DNA of 64,000 bases from Bifidobacterium gallicum DSM 20093 = LMG 11596. Lineage in GTDB: Bacteria > Actinomycetota > Actinomycetes > Actinomycetales > Bifidobacteriaceae. The notes below the pieces were generated by a model. The model was not told where the DNA came from. It ran no database searches and worked only from the letters and a program-made list of their open reading frames with translations. The first letter of the stretch is position 1. Each line of letters opens with the position of its first letter. Of this stretch, positions 56,019 to 64,000 are shown piece by piece. The stretch lies in assembly GCF_000741205.1 (NCBI RefSeq), contig NZ_JGYW01000004.1:62001-126000 (forward strand). Direction: 5' to 3'. A program made the translations under genes and the position numbers.

Positions 56019-56302
56019 TTTTGTACCACGGCGGTACAAACGCATGCATTTTCGTATCAACTCGTATCGCTTTTGTACCACGGTGGTACGTTTGCGCTAC
56101 AACTTTTGCCCGGATGTATCGCGAATGTACCACACCGGTACATTCACGCTACGGATTTCGCCTCGTTTTGCACGCGTTCGTACCACCGTGGTACAAACGC
56201 GTGCATTTTTGGCCTAAATCCGTATCGTCTTTGTACCACCGTGGTACAACTGCGATACAGATTGACCTAACCCGTACCTTTTTGTACCACCGTGGTACAA
56301 AA
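56019..56302 (+). repeat. Array C: six palindromic repeats at 51-53 bp spacing
   Basis: The palindrome GTACCAC(C/G)GTGGTAC, usually flanked by TTT and AAA, occurs with cores starting at 56023, 56075, 56127, 56180, 56233 and 56284 (steps 52, 52, 53, 53 and 51). Copy 1 has GGCGGTAC and copy 3 ACCGGTAC. Between copies the sequence is partly conserved: AAACGCGTGCATTTT, then a CCTAAATCCGTATCG-like part. The same unit in reverse orientation makes array B at 16 kb. The spacing equals about five turns of B-DNA, so all palindromes face the same side of the helix. The stretches between copies are variable but related, so it is not a CRISPR array. Confidence 0.88.
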
Positions 56303-56614
56303 ACGGTACAGATTAACGCCAACCCACATTGTTCTCAGCGTTGTGGGTGCGGTTTGTGATGAGGAGTGGCCTCATAGCGGATGATATGGTGCCGGCTGCA
56401 CACTGATGTTTGGGCGCGGAGGCGAAGAGAGGGATGAGATTGAGGTGCAGTGCAGTTGGATGGCAGGGTGGGATTGGCGGAAGTGGGAGTAACGGGGTGG
56501 GATTGACGGGGATGGATTGGTGGGAATCGGCTAGGGGTGGTTGGCTCAGGGAGGCTAGTAGGATGGCTGGTGGATTAGTCGCTGTTATTTCTGTTAGTTG
56601 TGGAGCTTGTATCA

Positions 56615-57652
56615 ATGGATGTTGTATCTACCAGTGCCGTGTCTGCCGGCAATGATGCTGCAGGCAATGATGCCGCAAGCAATGTCGCTTCCGAATATGT
56701 CGCTGCCGGACTCACTGATGAGGGGACTGTAAAGGCGCTGCCTGTTATACCTACCATCACGCTCAACGACGGCAATACCATTCCTCAGATTGGGCTTGGG
56801 GTGTTGCGTATTGATGATGAAGGCGTGGTGCCTGTGGTCGAATCGGCGCTGGACCTTGGTTACCGCCATATCGACGGTGCGGCCGGATACAACAACGAAG
56901 CCGGAGTGGGCCGTGCGCTTGCGCAAGCAGGTTGGAACGGCGACGCCCAATCCCCGGCAATCCAGCAGCTGGCGCAAGAAACTGGTGCCGACGCCCAGAC
57001 CTTGGCGCAGCAACGCCGCCAGAATCTGTGGGTGACCACCAAGCTCAAGGATTCCGAGCAAGGTTACGATTCCACATTGGCCGCTTTCGACCGCCAACTG
57101 GCGCTACTGCAGCTTGAGTATGTGGACATGTATATGATTCACTGGCCGACCCCATTCAACTGGCGTTCGGGTGAAACTTGGCGCGCTATGCAAGAGTTGC
57201 GTGACCAGGGCCGCGTGCGCACCTTGGGTGTGTGCAACTTCATGCCGTCCGACCTCGAGCGTTTGCATGACGAAACCGGTGAGTGGCCGGCCGTCAACCA
57301 GATTGAACTGCATCCCACCTGGCAGCAGCGCGAGGTAGTGCGCTTCTGCAAAGACCACAACATCGCCGTAGAAGCCTACTCACCAATGGCCCGCGGCGCC
57401 GATCTTCAAGCAGGTGACGGTGTGATCGAGCGCATCGCTGCCGCTCACAACGTCAGTCCGGCTCAAGTAATCCTGCGCTGGCATATTGAAAACGGCACAA
57501 TCATCATCCCCAAATCCGTGCATGCCTCGCGCCAGGCTGAAAACCTCGACCTATTCAATTTCAGCCTGACCCCCGAGGAATACAGCGCGATTGACGAGCT
57601 CGACGGTCCCACGCGTGCCGGCCACGATCCCGCCACGTTCAGCTACGCGTAG
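56615..57652 (+). CDS. Aldo/keto reductase
   Basis: A 345-residue NADPH-dependent TIM-barrel oxidoreductase. The barrel starts at about residue 45 (IPTITLNDGNTIPQIGLGV), after a Ser/Ala/Asn/Gly-rich extension not found in standard family members. The catalytic tetrad is seen as Asp and Tyr in GYRHIDGAAGYNNEAGVG, Lys in VTTKLKDSEQGYDS and His in YMIHWPTPF. The end FNFSLTPEEYSAIDELD is family-typical. It resembles 2,5-diketo-gluconate reductase-like AKRs; the natural substrate is unknown. Start could be GTG 56600; I prefer ATG 56615 but no ribosome site is strong. Confidence 0.9.
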   Translation: MDVVSTSAVSAGNDAAGNDAASNVASEYVAAGLTDEGTVKALPVIPTITLNDGNTIPQIGLGVLRIDDEGVVPVVESALDLGYRHIDGAAGYNNEAGVGRALAQAGWNGDAQSPAIQQLAQETGADAQTLAQQRRQNLWVTTKLKDSEQGYDSTLAAFDRQLALLQLEYVDMYMIHWPTPFNWRSGETWRAMQELRDQGRVRTLGVCNFMPSDLERLHDETGEWPAVNQIELHPTWQQREVVRFCKDHNIAVEAYSPMARGADLQAGDGVIERIAAAHNVSPAQVILRWHIENGTIIIPKSVHASRQAENLDLFNFSLTPEEYSAIDELDGPTRAGHDPATFSYA

Positions 57653-57686
57653 CCAGAAAGTTTGCGTAGCCCCGCAGGTTTGCGTA

Positions 57687-57711
57687 GTGAGGCTGCCTTG
57701 CCTAGCCTCAC
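57687..57711 (+). terminator. Small hairpin after the aldo/keto reductase gene
   Basis: GTGAGGCT pairs with AGCCTCAC around a nine-base loop, 35 bases after the stop codon. There is no T-run. Confidence 0.4.
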
Positions 57712-57852
57712 AGCTATGCCAAGTCCGGTAGTTATTCAGTAAACCGTAGTTATGCACGCACCATCAATTGCGCAGCCCTCAACTTCCTACAGTTGAGTGA
57801 TACGGCAATCATCCCCGCGTTTTTGTAGAAATTGGTAGAAAGGCACGATCCA

Positions 57853-58710
57853 GTGGCAACTCAGCGCCCACATTCCAACCGCTCCAACCATTCCGGCCGC
57901 GCATCTACGTCGCGTTCGTCGAGTTCGCGTTCGCGCAGCCGTTCCTCCGCTTCGAGCGATTCGTTCTCGCAGGCCGTGCGCAAACTCGCCACTGGCAAGT
58001 TGCGTGCGCAAGGGCCTCTGGAGCGCGTGCTCGTGCTGCTGGTGCTCGCGATCATTGTGGGCATTGTGGTGGGGCTCGTGCTGCCGAACATCAACGATGG
58101 CGCCGCCCGTCTGACCGGCCGTTACACGGCGACGGGCACGGCTGCCGAAACGCTGCAGAAGCTGACGGTGGACGACTCAGGTGGCGCGTCGGGATATGAC
58201 CGCGACGCGTTCGGCTATCGCACGACTGATGACGACGGCAATGGTTGTGACGTGCGCGACGACGTGCTTGCTCGTGACATGACCGACGTGACGTACACAA
58301 AGTCCGGCGGTTGCAAAGTCAAGACGGGCGTGTTGGCCGATCCGTATACTGGGCAGACAATCCATTTTCAGCGTGGCCAGCAGACGAGTTCAGCCGTACA
58401 GATCGACCATGTGGTGGCGCTTGAGAACGCTTGGCGTTCCGGGGCAAGTTCGTGGGATGAGGCCAAGCGGTTGCAGTTTGGCAACGACATGTACAATCTA
58501 CTGGCTGTGGACGGTCCCGCCAATCAAGACAAGGGTTCCAAGTCCGCCGCGTATTGGCTGCCAACGAACGGTGACTATCGTTGCGATTATGTGGCCCGTC
58601 AGATCGGTGTCAAAGACAAGTACGATCTGACCGTCACCTCAGCTGAGAAGCAGGCCATGCTTTCCGTTCTGCACGGCTGCCCCGGCCAGTCCATCCCCGA
58701 AGACCGTTAA
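57853..58710 (+). CDS. Membrane-tethered HNH-family nuclease (DUF1524-like)
   Basis: A 285-residue protein with a Ser/Arg-rich N-terminus (SSSRSRSRSSASS), one membrane span at about 56-78 and an outside nuclease domain. The domain has the order known from actinobacterial secreted HNH proteins: YDRDAFGY, DGNGCDVRDDVLARD, GVLADPYTGQTI, the catalytic IDHVVALENAW (about 183) and NDMYNLLAVDGPANQDKG. This is also the C-terminal domain type of GmrS/GmrD enzymes. Cysteines at CDVRDD, GGCKVK, RCDY and GCPGQ may form disulphides outside the cell. I start at GTG 57853 with AAAGG nearby. A role in external DNA breakdown is inferred. Confidence 0.87.
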   Translation: MATQRPHSNRSNHSGRASTSRSSSSRSRSRSSASSDSFSQAVRKLATGKLRAQGPLERVLVLLVLAIIVGIVVGLVLPNINDGAARLTGRYTATGTAAETLQKLTVDDSGGASGYDRDAFGYRTTDDDGNGCDVRDDVLARDMTDVTYTKSGGCKVKTGVLADPYTGQTIHFQRGQQTSSAVQIDHVVALENAWRSGASSWDEAKRLQFGNDMYNLLAVDGPANQDKGSKSAAYWLPTNGDYRCDYVARQIGVKDKYDLTVTSAEKQAMLSVLHGCPGQSIPEDR

Positions 58711-58711
58711 T

Positions 58712-58746
58712 AAAGGCGGCTCCCTTAAGAGAGCCGCCTTTTTAAT
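58712..58746. terminator. Strong bidirectional terminator
   Basis: AAAGGCGGCTC pairs with GAGCCGCCTTT around an eight-base loop, followed by TTTAATTT on the plus strand and preceded by A residues that serve the minus strand. It serves the nuclease gene and the convergent MFS gene. Confidence 0.9.
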
Positions 58747-58763
58747 TTATTTCTTTATTTCTG

Positions 58764-60548
58764 TCAAGCCGTATGCGTGGCCGCTGGTTGCGACGTGTGG
58801 CGCACGTGTGCAATGGCGCGACGCGCCACATCATGTGCCGAGCCTGCGCCCTTGCCGCGCACGAGGAACAGCACCATCAGCACCATGATCAGGTTCAGGC
58901 ATGCGGAAACGCGCAACGCCCACTGCACGCCAAACACATTAGCCTCAATCAGCACGTTCGCACCGCCACCAAGCTGCGTTTGACGCCATACGGTCAGTGT
59001 GCTCATGATCAGGATCAACACGGGAGCACCAATCGCGCCGGCGATTTGGCGTGCCGTATTGGTTACGGCCGAACCGGCTGCGACTTGTGCTGGGGGCAGG
59101 CAGTTCAATGACCATGTGGTCAATGGCATCAACACGAAGCCCATGCCAATCTGCCTCGTGAACTGGCTGATCGAGACCCACCAGATCCACGAGGTCATCG
59201 ACACGAAACTCATCATGATCGTGCCTGTCAACAGCACAATTGTGCCGGTCAACGCCACGGGTCGCGCTCCGAACTTGTCGAGCGCACGGCCGCCAAAATA
59301 CTGGGAAATGGCTTGGCCCAATGCGCCTGGCAACATCACGAGACCTGAGATTGTGGCTGAATAGCCGCGACAGGTTTGGATGTACATCGGCATGATGACC
59401 ACGATGGACGAGAATGCGAAGAAGCTCAATGCGGCGATAATCGTACCCGTGCGGAAATTGCGGTTTTTCAATACCGACAGATCAAGCAAGGCGGGTTGTT
59501 TGGATTGACCGGCCTTGAAGCGGCGCGTGTTGCGTGTTTGGCGCACCACAAACCAGACAATACCAATGACGCCAATCAGCATTGGAGCCCACACAATTGG
59601 ATGCCACATTGGATACGACTGGATGTTCGTGAAACCGAACATCAGGCCGCCGAAGCCGAATACTGACAGAGCCACTGAAAAGAAATCAGCATGAGAATTC
59701 TTCTCAACTTCACCGAAATTACGTAAGAAGAAGAACGCAAGCAGCATTGCGGCCACGCCACAGAACGTGAGTGTGACGAAAATTGATCGCCAGCCGTTCG
59801 CGTCCGTCTGAATGCCACCCAGCGTGGGGCCAATGGCGGGGGCGACGCTCATGGCCATGCCCACGAGGCCCATCGCGGCGCCGCGGCGGTCGAGCGGGAA
59901 AATCGAGAACACGGTGATCTGCAGCACGGGCCACATTACGCCAGTGCCCACAGCCTCAAACATGCGGCCGACCAACACAAGCAAGAATGAAGGACTGAGC
60001 CACGCCAGAGCGGAGCCGAGCGTGAAAATCAGCATGGAAGCCAACACAATCTGGCGTGTCGAAAAACGGCGTGTCAGATACGCGGTCAACGGCACCATGA
60101 TGCCCATGATCAGCTGGAATACGGACGTCAGCCACTGACCTGTGGTCACGGTGATTCCAAATTCCTCAACGATGGTGGGCAGCGCGGCGCTCAATTGCAG
60201 CTGCGTGAAGTTGCCCATGAACGTGATGAACGTGAGGATTGCGAGCGACACGAACGCGGCGTGCGTCAAGTGACCGTCACGGTACGACTGGTTGCGCGAG
60301 AGCGTCTGCGAAAAACGGGCGAGCCCCTGATGCTTGTGCGCGGGCGAATCGTCGACGGTCTCATGGTGAACGTCGCGAGTGTAGGGCTTGAGCGCGGTCG
60401 AGGACGGCTGCTGGGGCGGCTGGTTGCGCTGATCCTGAGGCTGCTGATTGTGCTGGGCCTGCTGGTCCTGCGAATCTTGCTGGTTCTGAGCGGAGCCTTG
60501 GGGTTGTTCGGGATCGGTGTTGTGGTCGTTACTGTTCGTCAGTATCAC
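58764..60548 (-). CDS. MFS drug/proton antiporter, DHA2 (EmrB/QacA) family
   Basis: A 594-residue membrane transporter. After a hydrophilic, glutamine-rich N-terminus of about 90 residues (DQQAQHNQQPQDQ and similar) there are about 14 hydrophobic spans. Motif A is LTRRFSTRQIVL between spans 2 and 3, and the antiporter region GVMWPVLQITVFSIFPLDRR is followed by a motif C-like AMSVAPAIGPTLGG. The C-terminus is hydrophilic. The start overlaps the end of the upstream gene by 20 bases. Export of toxic compounds is the usual role; the substrate is not known. Confidence 0.9.
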   Translation of the reverse strand: MILTNSNDHNTDPEQPQGSAQNQQDSQDQQAQHNQQPQDQRNQPPQQPSSTALKPYTRDVHHETVDDSPAHKHQGLARFSQTLSRNQSYRDGHLTHAAFVSLAILTFITFMGNFTQLQLSAALPTIVEEFGITVTTGQWLTSVFQLIMGIMVPLTAYLTRRFSTRQIVLASMLIFTLGSALAWLSPSFLLVLVGRMFEAVGTGVMWPVLQITVFSIFPLDRRGAAMGLVGMAMSVAPAIGPTLGGIQTDANGWRSIFVTLTFCGVAAMLLAFFFLRNFGEVEKNSHADFFSVALSVFGFGGLMFGFTNIQSYPMWHPIVWAPMLIGVIGIVWFVVRQTRNTRRFKAGQSKQPALLDLSVLKNRNFRTGTIIAALSFFAFSSIVVIMPMYIQTCRGYSATISGLVMLPGALGQAISQYFGGRALDKFGARPVALTGTIVLLTGTIMMSFVSMTSWIWWVSISQFTRQIGMGFVLMPLTTWSLNCLPPAQVAAGSAVTNTARQIAGAIGAPVLILIMSTLTVWRQTQLGGGANVLIEANVFGVQWALRVSACLNLIMVLMVLFLVRGKGAGSAHDVARRAIAHVRHTSQPAATHTA

Positions 60549-61215
60549 CTGCTTGATCGCTGTTGGCAGTATCGGAGGCAGTGTCGGTGAACGCAGTGAC
60601 GGTTGCGCTGAACGTTTCGCCAGTATTGTCTGTGTCGGCGTTGTTGTCGACGGTGGTTTCAGCAGTTTCCTTGATGTGCTCTTCCAACTCAGCCGAGTTC
60701 CAAGGCTGGTCTTCAGGGCTGTATTCCATGACGCTCAGCACGGCGATGCCGCGCGACGTGCGCACAAACACGTTGCCTTTGCCGCCAATTTCTTCCAGAC
60801 CGTCGAGCAGATGTGCGATTGGTTCGCTGTCGAGCACGGGCAGCACCTGGGCCACGCCCTCGGCATCAATGACACGCAGCGTCTCATCCAAAGCGCCTGT
60901 GGCGAGAATCGTGTTGATTTCCTGTTCAAAAGACAGCAGGTCCTGCTCGCTGGAAGCGGGGTCTGTTGCGGATGTAGAGGCGGTGATGGTTGTGGAAGCA
61001 AATTCTTCGGTATTTAATGCGTCATCTGGAGTGGAGAAGTCCGCTGAGGATTGGATGACGGGAGTGTCTTGGGTGATGGCGGAATCGGCGGGGGGGGTTT
61101 GTGCTGTTGCTGAAGCTCGTGAAGCTGAGTTGGCAGCCTGTACGGGCTCGGCGTGGGGTGAAGCGTTCGAGTCGTTTGTCAAATCGTCGTTCAACGTGGT
61201 CATGATTGCACTCAT
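60529..61215 (-). CDS. Acidic protein of unknown function, coupled to an MFS gene
   Basis: About 228 residues, not recognised. The N-terminal half is Ala/Ser/Thr/Asp-rich and probably disordered. A folded-looking core (about 85-190) contains EQEINTILATGALDETLRV, VLPVLDSEPIAHLLDGL and NVFVRTSRGIAVLSVMEYSP. The C-terminus is again acidic (TDTASDTANSDQAG). There is no signal peptide or membrane span. The start may be ATG 61215 or 61203; AAAGGAG sits immediately before 61215, so the second ATG is equally possible. The end overlaps the MFS gene start by 20 bases, which suggests coupled translation. Confidence 0.7.
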   Translation of the reverse strand: MSAIMTTLNDDLTNDSNASPHAEPVQAANSASRASATAQTPPADSAITQDTPVIQSSADFSTPDDALNTEEFASTTITASTSATDPASSEQDLLSFEQEINTILATGALDETLRVIDAEGVAQVLPVLDSEPIAHLLDGLEEIGGKGNVFVRTSRGIAVLSVMEYSPEDQPWNSAELEEHIKETAETTVDNNADTDNTGETFSATVTAFTDTASDTANSDQAGDTDEQ

Positions 61216-61539
61216 CTCCTTTGCATGCCTTGGGTGAGGCCATTGCCTTCCTCTGATGCCTTCCGCTGCGTTACGTTGTTGTGAGCGGGGCGTTGAAACG
61301 GGCGGATAGTAGCCATTGTATGAGTCTCTATACAACAACTTAGATGCCGGTGGAGATGGTGAGCTCAGGGAGAAGCGTGGAGACGTTCAAATTTCTTGAA
61401 ACGCGATAGCAATATTAGGCATATGGAATTGTATAGTTATGTCGTTCGCGTAATAAAGCCCAGAGTAAAGCCTAGGTTTTGTGTGTGAACAGGAGAACGC
61501 ACGGTAGCATGAATGTGTGCGGCGAGACGGGGAGGATCT
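61216..61539. other. Divergent promoter gap
   Basis: The 324 bases between the acidic protein gene and the sugar transferase contain an AT-rich part (61385-61445) that probably holds the plus-strand promoter (for example TATAGT at about 61431). GGGGAGGA at 61529 is the ribosome site of the transferase. No gene is seen. Confidence 0.35.
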
Positions 61540-63069
61540 ATGTCACAGGCCAAGACGGCTAAACTCGCTGACCTTACGCAACAGAGGTCAGCGCATACAT
61601 TGCGGTGGCGATTCTCGTTGATTCTGCTGCTGATGGTGCTTGATTTTCTTGTGTATGCCGTGGTGTCATTCATTCTTATCGAGGACTTTGACGAGCTCAG
61701 GCAGCCGGTGATTTTCCGTTTTGATGTGCCGATGAACGCGTTCTGGTACATCGTTATTTGCTCGCTGATTTATGTGTGCTGCCTCAAGATGTCTGGCGTG
61801 TATCATCGCCATGTGCTTGGTGACGGTTATGAGCTCAACGTGCGTTTGCTCAAAGCGGCCGTAATGGATTTCTGCCTCGTGTGCTCGCTCAATTATGTGC
61901 TCGAATCTAAAATCGGCATCCGCATGGTCGTGCTGACGTCGCTGTTCGCGTGGATCGCCACGATGATTATGCGTATGATTGTGCGCTTTATTGTGACGCG
62001 CCGCCGGCGTAAAGGTGCCTATACCTACCCGACAGTAATTGTCGGGTCTCCGGAGGGTATTGGGCAGGCGCTCAAATTCATTAATAATCGCAAGCAACTC
62101 AATTACAAGGCCATTGCCGTGTGCCCGATCCGCGTGAACCGCAAGACGGGTTTGATTGAGGCTGATGACGATTACGAGGCGCTCAAGACACAGATGAAAG
62201 GCCATGGTGGCCACGGCATTATGCCGGTGCGCTATGGCGAGAACATGGGGGAGCGGTTCGCCCAGCTTGGCGCGCAGACGATCATGGTTACCGATGTGCT
62301 CGACCGGTTCTCCGACAACCTCAACATGTTCTCGCTGCAAATGGAAGCCATGAACCTTGAGGTCGCGCTCGTCACGTCCGCAGTGGACATCGCGGGCCAT
62401 GCCACGCGCATCCAAAACCGTAACGGCCTGACGATCATGACGATTTACTTGCCGCAGTATTCGCCATATGAGCAAATCAAGAAGCGCATCTTCGACATTG
62501 TGGTTTCGAGTGTGGCCCTTGTGGTGTCGTCGCCAATCATGGCCATCGTGGCTTTGGCCATCAAGATGGAAGATGGCGGCCCAGTGTTCTATAAGCAGGA
62601 GCGCATCGGATTGCGCGGCAAGCCGTTTTATATCCACAAGTTCAGGTCGATGTATGTCAATGCGGACGCGCGCCTTGAGGAAGTGCTCAAAGAACAAGGT
62701 CAGGAACTTGGCGCCCGATACAAGCTCAAGCATGATCCGCGTATCACCAAGGTCGGCGCATTCATCCGCAAGACGAGCCTGGACGAGTTGCCGCAGTTCT
62801 TTGACTCGTTCCGGGGCGCCATGAGTGTGGTGGGTCCACGACCACAGCGCGATTTTGAAGTGCGTGAATATGACCGTGTCTATGCTTCGCGTTTGCTCGT
62901 CAAGCCCGGTATTACCGGTCCTTGGCAGGTCTCCGGCCGCAATGATCTGGATGAGGCAGAAAGCCGCCAGCTTGATGTGTCGTATGTGCAGGACTGGAGC
63001 GTGATGGGAGACATCGTATACATTCTTCGTACGGTGGGCACGGTGCTGCGGCCAAGCGGCGCGTATTAA
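61540..63069 (+). CDS. Exopolysaccharide-priming polyprenyl-phosphate sugar phosphotransferase
   Basis: A 509-residue membrane enzyme of the WbaP/CpsD type that puts the first sugar phosphate onto undecaprenyl phosphate. Residues 1-150 contain four or so spans, then a cytoplasmic Rossmann-like domain (YPTVIVGSPEGIGQAL), a fifth hydrophobic re-entrant segment (IFDIVVSSVALVVSSPIMAI), and the catalytic domain with KQERIGLRGKPFYIHKFRSM, KTSLDELPQFFDSFRG, VVGPRPQRDFEV and VKPGITGPWQVSGRND. GGAGGA fixes the ATG at 61540. It probably opens an EPS cluster that continues beyond the window; the following gene is a membrane protein. Galactose or glucose is the likely sugar, not determinable here. Confidence 0.94.
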   Translation: MSQAKTAKLADLTQQRSAHTLRWRFSLILLLMVLDFLVYAVVSFILIEDFDELRQPVIFRFDVPMNAFWYIVICSLIYVCCLKMSGVYHRHVLGDGYELNVRLLKAAVMDFCLVCSLNYVLESKIGIRMVVLTSLFAWIATMIMRMIVRFIVTRRRRKGAYTYPTVIVGSPEGIGQALKFINNRKQLNYKAIAVCPIRVNRKTGLIEADDDYEALKTQMKGHGGHGIMPVRYGENMGERFAQLGAQTIMVTDVLDRFSDNLNMFSLQMEAMNLEVALVTSAVDIAGHATRIQNRNGLTIMTIYLPQYSPYEQIKKRIFDIVVSSVALVVSSPIMAIVALAIKMEDGGPVFYKQERIGLRGKPFYIHKFRSMYVNADARLEEVLKEQGQELGARYKLKHDPRITKVGAFIRKTSLDELPQFFDSFRGAMSVVGPRPQRDFEVREYDRVYASRLLVKPGITGPWQVSGRNDLDEAESRQLDVSYVQDWSVMGDIVYILRTVGTVLRPSGAY

Positions 63070-63400
63070 TGGTGTTGCTGAATAGGGCGGTGAAGTAGCA
63101 GGTAGTCGGATGGGCTGGAACGGTACTGGACGGTTTCGAACGGGCTGGGGCGGTTTCGAACGGTCTTGGACGGTACTGACGGTTCTGGGTTGCGGTTGGG
63201 CGCTGGTGAGTGATTGTTGATTGCTAAATGCGCCATGCGCTGCTGGGAAAAGCGAGACTGAACAACGTTGGAAGATGTTGGAAGCTTGAGCTTATCCCAG
63301 CAGCGCATTGTGCATGCGGCTTGAGTAGAACCGTGCACAATGGAACTGTTGTTTGTTGTGTTGATTATGAGTTGATCATTATTGGAAGTGGGGCGGTTCC
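63070..63400. other. 331-base gap with tandem and inverted repeats
   Basis: Degenerate repeats of CGGTTTCGAACGG and GGTACTGGACGG occupy about 63110-63190. A perfect 14-bp inverted repeat ATGCGCTGCTGGGA (63235-63248) and its complement (63295-63308) enclose 46 bases that include a TTGGAAGATGTTGGAAG direct repeat. No gene is seen. Confidence 0.55.
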
Positions 63401-64000
63401 ATGGCATCCAAAAACCGGCAGCGAGGTGTATCCAACCGACAGCGAGGTGGATCCAAAGGGTTCGTGGTTTGCGTCGTGTTGTTTGTGGCATCGCTTGTGG
63501 GATTAGTGGTATCGCTGTGCGATGATTTCGTGGTATCGAGCGATGTGCTTGTTGAAATCTCGGTGCTTGTGCTCTTTATTGCCGGATTCTTTATGACCAC
63601 GCGCCGCATGCAGTTCATCTACTTGGTGTTCGCCAATCTCTACTGCATTGTGTTTCTTGCGATTTTTGGATATATGACCTATGTGACGACTGACCATGGC
63701 ATCAGCATTCTGTTTTTGATCCAGATCATTTTCCTTTGCATCAATCTGGTGCCGATTATTTGGCATCATTTGGCGGGTCGCGTGTTCTACTTCACCTATC
63801 AACGTCAGCTGATTTACCCTACGATGTTCTTTTTGTTCTTGTTGCTGAGCCGCTTGCCAGGAGGTGCCAACCTTATTGAACAAATCACGCATGAAGTCTT
63901 CTCGCTAATCATCTTCTCGCAAGCGTTCAGCATGTTCAACGCGTTCCATACGATTGGCAAGGCCTACCATTTGGCCACCTATGCGCAAGAGTCCGCGGAA
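63401..64000 (+). CDS. Polytopic membrane protein, 3'-truncated by window edge
   Basis: From ATG 63401 the frame is open for 200 codons to the last base. The N-terminus is basic (MASKNRQRGVSNRQRGGSKG) and is followed by about five or six hydrophobic spans (for example VVCVVLFVASLVGLVVSL, VLVEISVLVLFIAGFF, FIYLVFANLYCIVFLAIF and ILFLIQIIFLCINLVPII) separated by short loops. I do not recognise the family. Its place after the priming sugar transferase suggests a role in polysaccharide export or assembly; this is inference. GGAAGTGGGGCGG precedes the start. Confidence 0.75.
   Translation, partial: MASKNRQRGVSNRQRGGSKGFVVCVVLFVASLVGLVVSLCDDFVVSSDVLVEISVLVLFIAGFFMTTRRMQFIYLVFANLYCIVFLAIFGYMTYVTTDHGISILFLIQIIFLCINLVPIIWHHLAGRVFYFTYQRQLIYPTMFFLFLLLSRLPGGANLIEQITHEVFSLIIFSQAFSMFNAFHTIGKAYHLATYAQESAE

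Larger units (their letters stand above)
55742..56614. other. Gene-free region with hairpins, array C and a G-rich segment
   Basis: The 873 bases between pdxT and the aldo/keto reductase hold two hairpins (55770-55866), palindrome array C (56019-56302) and a G-rich stretch (about 56460-56560) with several GGG runs on the plus strand. The open frames across it look non-coding. One (55751-55954) has paired cysteines by chance of the hairpins. Confidence 0.6.

Noticed and set aside
56019-56302. CRISPR array at array C
   Set aside because: Inter-palindrome sequences are related to each other and to array B; spacing is 51-53 bp with a 15-bp core, and there are no cas genes.

Overview
The window reads as chromosomal DNA of a Bifidobacterium or a very close actinobacterial relative. 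This is inferred from high G+C, an actinobacterial GlnR, NucS (EndoMS) mismatch endonuclease, a GlgE-family protein, TA(n)3T-type -10 boxes placed directly before start codons, and an araBDA cluster of the kind known from bifidobacteria. No phage, insertion sequence or CRISPR array was seen. The species is not assigned.

Layout. 1-2.5 kb: end of a class IV aminotransferase, chorismate mutase, then an intergenic array of eight 53-bp repeats and a remnant of a cell-wall-anchored protein. 2.5-8.7 kb (minus strand): valS, a peptide-type solute-binding protein, nth and glnR. 9-13.7 kb: a membrane protein, an unknown protein, ppa and a degenerate GlgE. 13.8-14.1 kb: a cluster of DnaA-box-like 9-mers. 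14.3-16.7 kb: a surface protein, a second palindrome array and initiator tRNA-fMet. 16.9-25.5 kb: metA and the complete F1Fo ATP synthase operon atpBEFHAGDC. 25.7-32.6 kb: nucS, an FKBP lipoprotein, a membrane protein/lipoprotein pair, a YbbN-like protein, an ABC permease fragment and a CYTH protein. 32.7-39.7 kb: tRNA-Arg(CCG), ridA, argS, lysA, hom and thrB. 39.8-47.4 kb: a broken small membrane gene, a Maf-NUDIX fusion, a LacI regulator and araB-araD-araA. 47.6-55.7 kb: an acyl-CoA synthetase, a fused CydDC-type ABC transporter, and pdxS-pdxT. 55.8-64 kb: a third palindrome array, an aldo/keto reductase, a membrane-tethered HNH nuclease, an MFS pump with an unknown partner, an exopolysaccharide-priming glycosyltransferase, and a membrane protein cut by the window end.

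The gene content is mainly housekeeping: amino-acid supply of the aspartate family (lysA, hom, thrB, metA), tRNA charging (valS, argS), proton-pumping ATPase, PLP synthesis, genome maintenance (nth, nucS, Maf-NUDIX) and one catabolic module (L-arabinose to D-xylulose-5-phosphate) behind a LacI-type operator.

The most unusual structure is non-coding. Three intergenic arrays carry short palindromes spaced mostly 51-53 bp apart, about five DNA helical turns. Two arrays, 40 kb apart and in opposite orientation, share one unit; the third has a different palindrome. All lie downstream of gene ends. Other points for a second look are the GlgE homologue without its catalytic nucleophile region, the remote DnaA-box cluster, tandem duplications over stop codons, and probable leaderless promoters.
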